Origin: Promethearchaeota archaeon CR_4
Lineage (GTDB): Archaea; Asgardarchaeota; Lokiarchaeia; Sigyniarchaeales; CR-4
Direction of reading: 5' to 3'
NCBI GenBank assembly: GCA_001940655.1
Contig: MBAA01000079.1
Span: forward strand, 28,899-35,578
DNA: 6,680 nucleotides
Shown here: positions 5,080-6,680 of the stretch, piece after piece
How positions within the stretch are numbered: position 1 is the stretch's first letter
Layout of the letters: every line of letters starts with the position of its first letter
Notes under the pieces: model-generated
The model's input: the letters and a program-made list of their open reading frames with translations, nothing else
What the model was told of the DNA's origin: nothing
Database searches by the model: none
Made by a program: the position numbers and the translations under genes

Positions 5080-6680
5080 TTATTGTAAAACTATAGCAGG
5101 TTTGCCAGGGAACGCTTGACCGGCCTTCGCGTTGCCTGATTCTTGTTCTTTTATCACAATAATGCTACAGTTGAATTTGTGAGCCAGCATCTCCTTGGCA
5201 GCATCGAGGAACGCAAATTCGTCCTCCTGCCCGGTGAAGGGAGAGGAATACTTGCCGGGATTCTTCACTACTCGATCCACGATGCCGTTTATTTGCTTGC
5301 CCTTGGGTTTCAGAGTGGCGTCTTGCATGAGGAGTTTCATGATGTCGCCTTGTTTCTTCCCCTTGTCAAATTCTCCTAAGCTCGTTCGGAGAACCTGGGC
5401 TTTCCAGTCCTCTGCCACTATCAGCGTCATATTCTTGAAATCCGCCGTTTTCGTGATTTTCTGGATGTTACGGACATCATCTTCTATGTTGGCTAACGCA
5501 ATCCACTTCCTTTCTAACTGCTCGTCAATCATCTTGGGATTCCAGCTCGGCCAAACTCCGAGGGAGATGAAGTCTTGCTTACCCAGTCGCTCCCAGAGCT
5601 CCTCGCAAATGTGGGGGACGTGTGGCGCTAAGAGGAGGAGGAGGGTTTCCTTGCATTTCTTGTATAAAGCGGCGCGGACGCTCAGGGAACCATAATTCCG
5701 CAGTTGATCCATAAACATAAAGAGAGGCGTGATCGCGTCCCGGAGGTTGAGGGTATCAAGACACTCCGTGGATTCCTTGATGGTCTTGTGGAGCAGGAAC
5801 TCGATGTGCTCATCGAAAATATTCTTGTTTTTGTGGGTCGCAGCGGGTTTTTCCAGGATAAATTCCCAAAGGCGATTGAGGAGTCGGAAACACCGGTCGA
5901 CCCCTTGGTCGGACCACTCGAGTTCTTTTTCAGGATTGGATATAGAGAGGATGAATAAGCGGGCGGTGTCAGCTCCGAATTTATTGACAATTTCCGCTGG
6001 AACTACAACGTTTCCAAGGGATTTCGACATTATCGTGCTCTTCATGACATATTTCTGCCCGCATTTCTTGCACGTTTCCTTCTTAGGGTCGTAATCTGTT
6101 GGGGTTAGGAATAAGTTGTCGTGCTCACAGTAGGGAGCTTCCTTGTTCACCATCCCCTGACACAGAAGAGCTTTGAACGGTTCGTCAAATTTTTGTATAC
6201 CAATGTCGCGCATGACCTTCGTGAAAAACCGCGCATAGAGCAGGTGCAGGATGGCATGCTCGATCCCGCCGATGTACTGATCCACGGGGCCCCAGTACCC
6301 GAGGCGATCCCAGTCTACTGGACCTTTATTGTAATCGGGACACGTATACCGGAAGAAATACCACGAAGAGTCCACGAACGTGTCCATCGTGTCGGTTTCC
6401 CGTTTTGCCGGATGGCCACAGTTTGGACAAGAAGTTTTGACAAAATCCGGGTTAGATTCGAGCGGATTCCCCGTGCCGGTAAATTTACATCCCTTGGGGA
6501 GCTTGACTGGTAAATCTTCGAACTTCACCGGTACCACACCGCATTTCTCGCAATAGACCATCGGAATTGGAGTTCCCCAATATCGTTGGCGCGAGATTAA
6601 CCAGTTCCGGATGCGATAATTGACAACAGGCCCGCCTTTCCCGATTTTTTTCAGTTTTCCGCCAATGTCTTTTATCGCTT
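5080..6680 (-). CDS. leuS: Leucyl-tRNA synthetase, C-terminal part (5' end outside window)
   Basis: This class I synthetase charges tRNA-Leu with leucine in the cytoplasm. The minus-strand frame is open through the right edge (first full codon 6678-6676), so the HIGH motif and most or all of the editing domain lie outside. Of 532 visible residues, 22-39 contain WLISRQRYWGTPIP, typical of bacterial-type LeuRS. A zinc module follows (Cys43, Cys46, Cys84, Cys87), then the catalytic-core motifs ETDTMDTFVDSSWYF (94-108) and YIGGIEHAILHLLYARFF (135-152). A small Cys184-x-His186...Cys203-x2-Cys206 element precedes the KMSKS loop, which reads IMSKS (216-220): the first Lys is replaced, while the functionally central second Lys is kept. 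The helical anticodon-binding domain runs from about 240 to 380 (LLAPHVPHICEELWERLG). The last 135 residues, with AEDWK and the ending QAFPGKPAIVLQ, resemble the archaeal LeuRS C-terminal domain. No frameshift is visible. The Met codon at 6561 is internal. Confidence 0.95.
   Translation of the reverse strand, partial: AIKDIGGKLKKIGKGGPVVNYRIRNWLISRQRYWGTPIPMVYCEKCGVVPVKFEDLPVKLPKGCKFTGTGNPLESNPDFVKTSCPNCGHPAKRETDTMDTFVDSSWYFFRYTCPDYNKGPVDWDRLGYWGPVDQYIGGIEHAILHLLYARFFTKVMRDIGIQKFDEPFKALLCQGMVNKEAPYCEHDNLFLTPTDYDPKKETCKKCGQKYVMKSTIMSKSLGNVVVPAEIVNKFGADTARLFILSISNPEKELEWSDQGVDRCFRLLNRLWEFILEKPAATHKNKNIFDEHIEFLLHKTIKESTECLDTLNLRDAITPLFMFMDQLRNYGSLSVRAALYKKCKETLLLLLAPHVPHICEELWERLGKQDFISLGVWPSWNPKMIDEQLERKWIALANIEDDVRNIQKITKTADFKNMTLIVAEDWKAQVLRTSLGEFDKGKKQGDIMKLLMQDATLKPKGKQINGIVDRVVKNPGKYSSPFTGQEDEFAFLDAAKEMLAHKFNCSIIVIKEQESGNAKAGQAFPGKPAIVLQ

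Noticed and set aside
5195..5695. Plus-strand ORF of 166 residues opposite leuS
   Set aside because: It is antisense to conserved LeuRS anticodon-binding and C-terminal sequence, with no recognisable protein motif.
6559..6561. Met codon at 6561 (minus) as the leuS start
   Set aside because: Conserved LeuRS sequence (WLISRQRYWGTPIP) continues in frame upstream of it to the window edge.

Overview
This is an archaeal chromosomal window. It carries adjacent, overlapping genes for both subunits of DNA topoisomerase VI, tightly packed genes with short purine-rich ribosome binding sites, and a leucyl-tRNA synthetase that ends in an archaeal-looking C-terminal domain. Base composition is moderate (mid-40s % GC by eye). 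The phylum cannot be settled from the sequence alone; the enlarged topoisomerase subunits suggest an uncultured or poorly sampled lineage, but that is inference.

Layout: (1) nt 1-2444 (+) is the 3' part of the topoisomerase VI subunit B gene, cut by the left edge just before the end of the ATPase domain. (2) nt 2465-3721 (+) is the complete subunit A gene, with its catalytic tyrosine and Toprim acidic residues. (3) nt 3721-4257 (+) overlaps the subunit A stop codon by one base and encodes a small helical protein with two HEAT-like repeats and a SHOCT-like tail; its function is unknown. A T-rich tract follows. (4) nt 4311-5051 (+) encodes a multi-pass membrane protein resembling the YdjM/DUF457 metal-dependent hydrolases. 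(5) nt 5080-6680 (-) is the C-terminal part of leucyl-tRNA synthetase, convergent with gene 4 and running off the right edge. There is no gene-free stretch over 300 bases, and I saw no tRNA, rRNA, CRISPR array or mobile element.

Genes 1-3 look like one translationally coupled operon that makes a type IIB topoisomerase (A2B2, ATP-dependent double-strand passage) plus a possible third partner. The most interesting content is here. Subunit B is far longer than normal, with about 150 extra residues containing a helical hairpin placed inside the H2TH domain. It also has a long basic Pro/Thr/Ser-rich tail capped by a winged-helix-like domain. Subunit A has a basic N-terminal extension, and the coupled HEAT/SHOCT gene could encode an uncharacterised topoisomerase VI accessory protein. 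The synthetase is also notable: its catalytic core reads as bacterial-type, its C-terminus as archaeal-type, and a small Cys/His-rich element sits just before the KMSKS loop.
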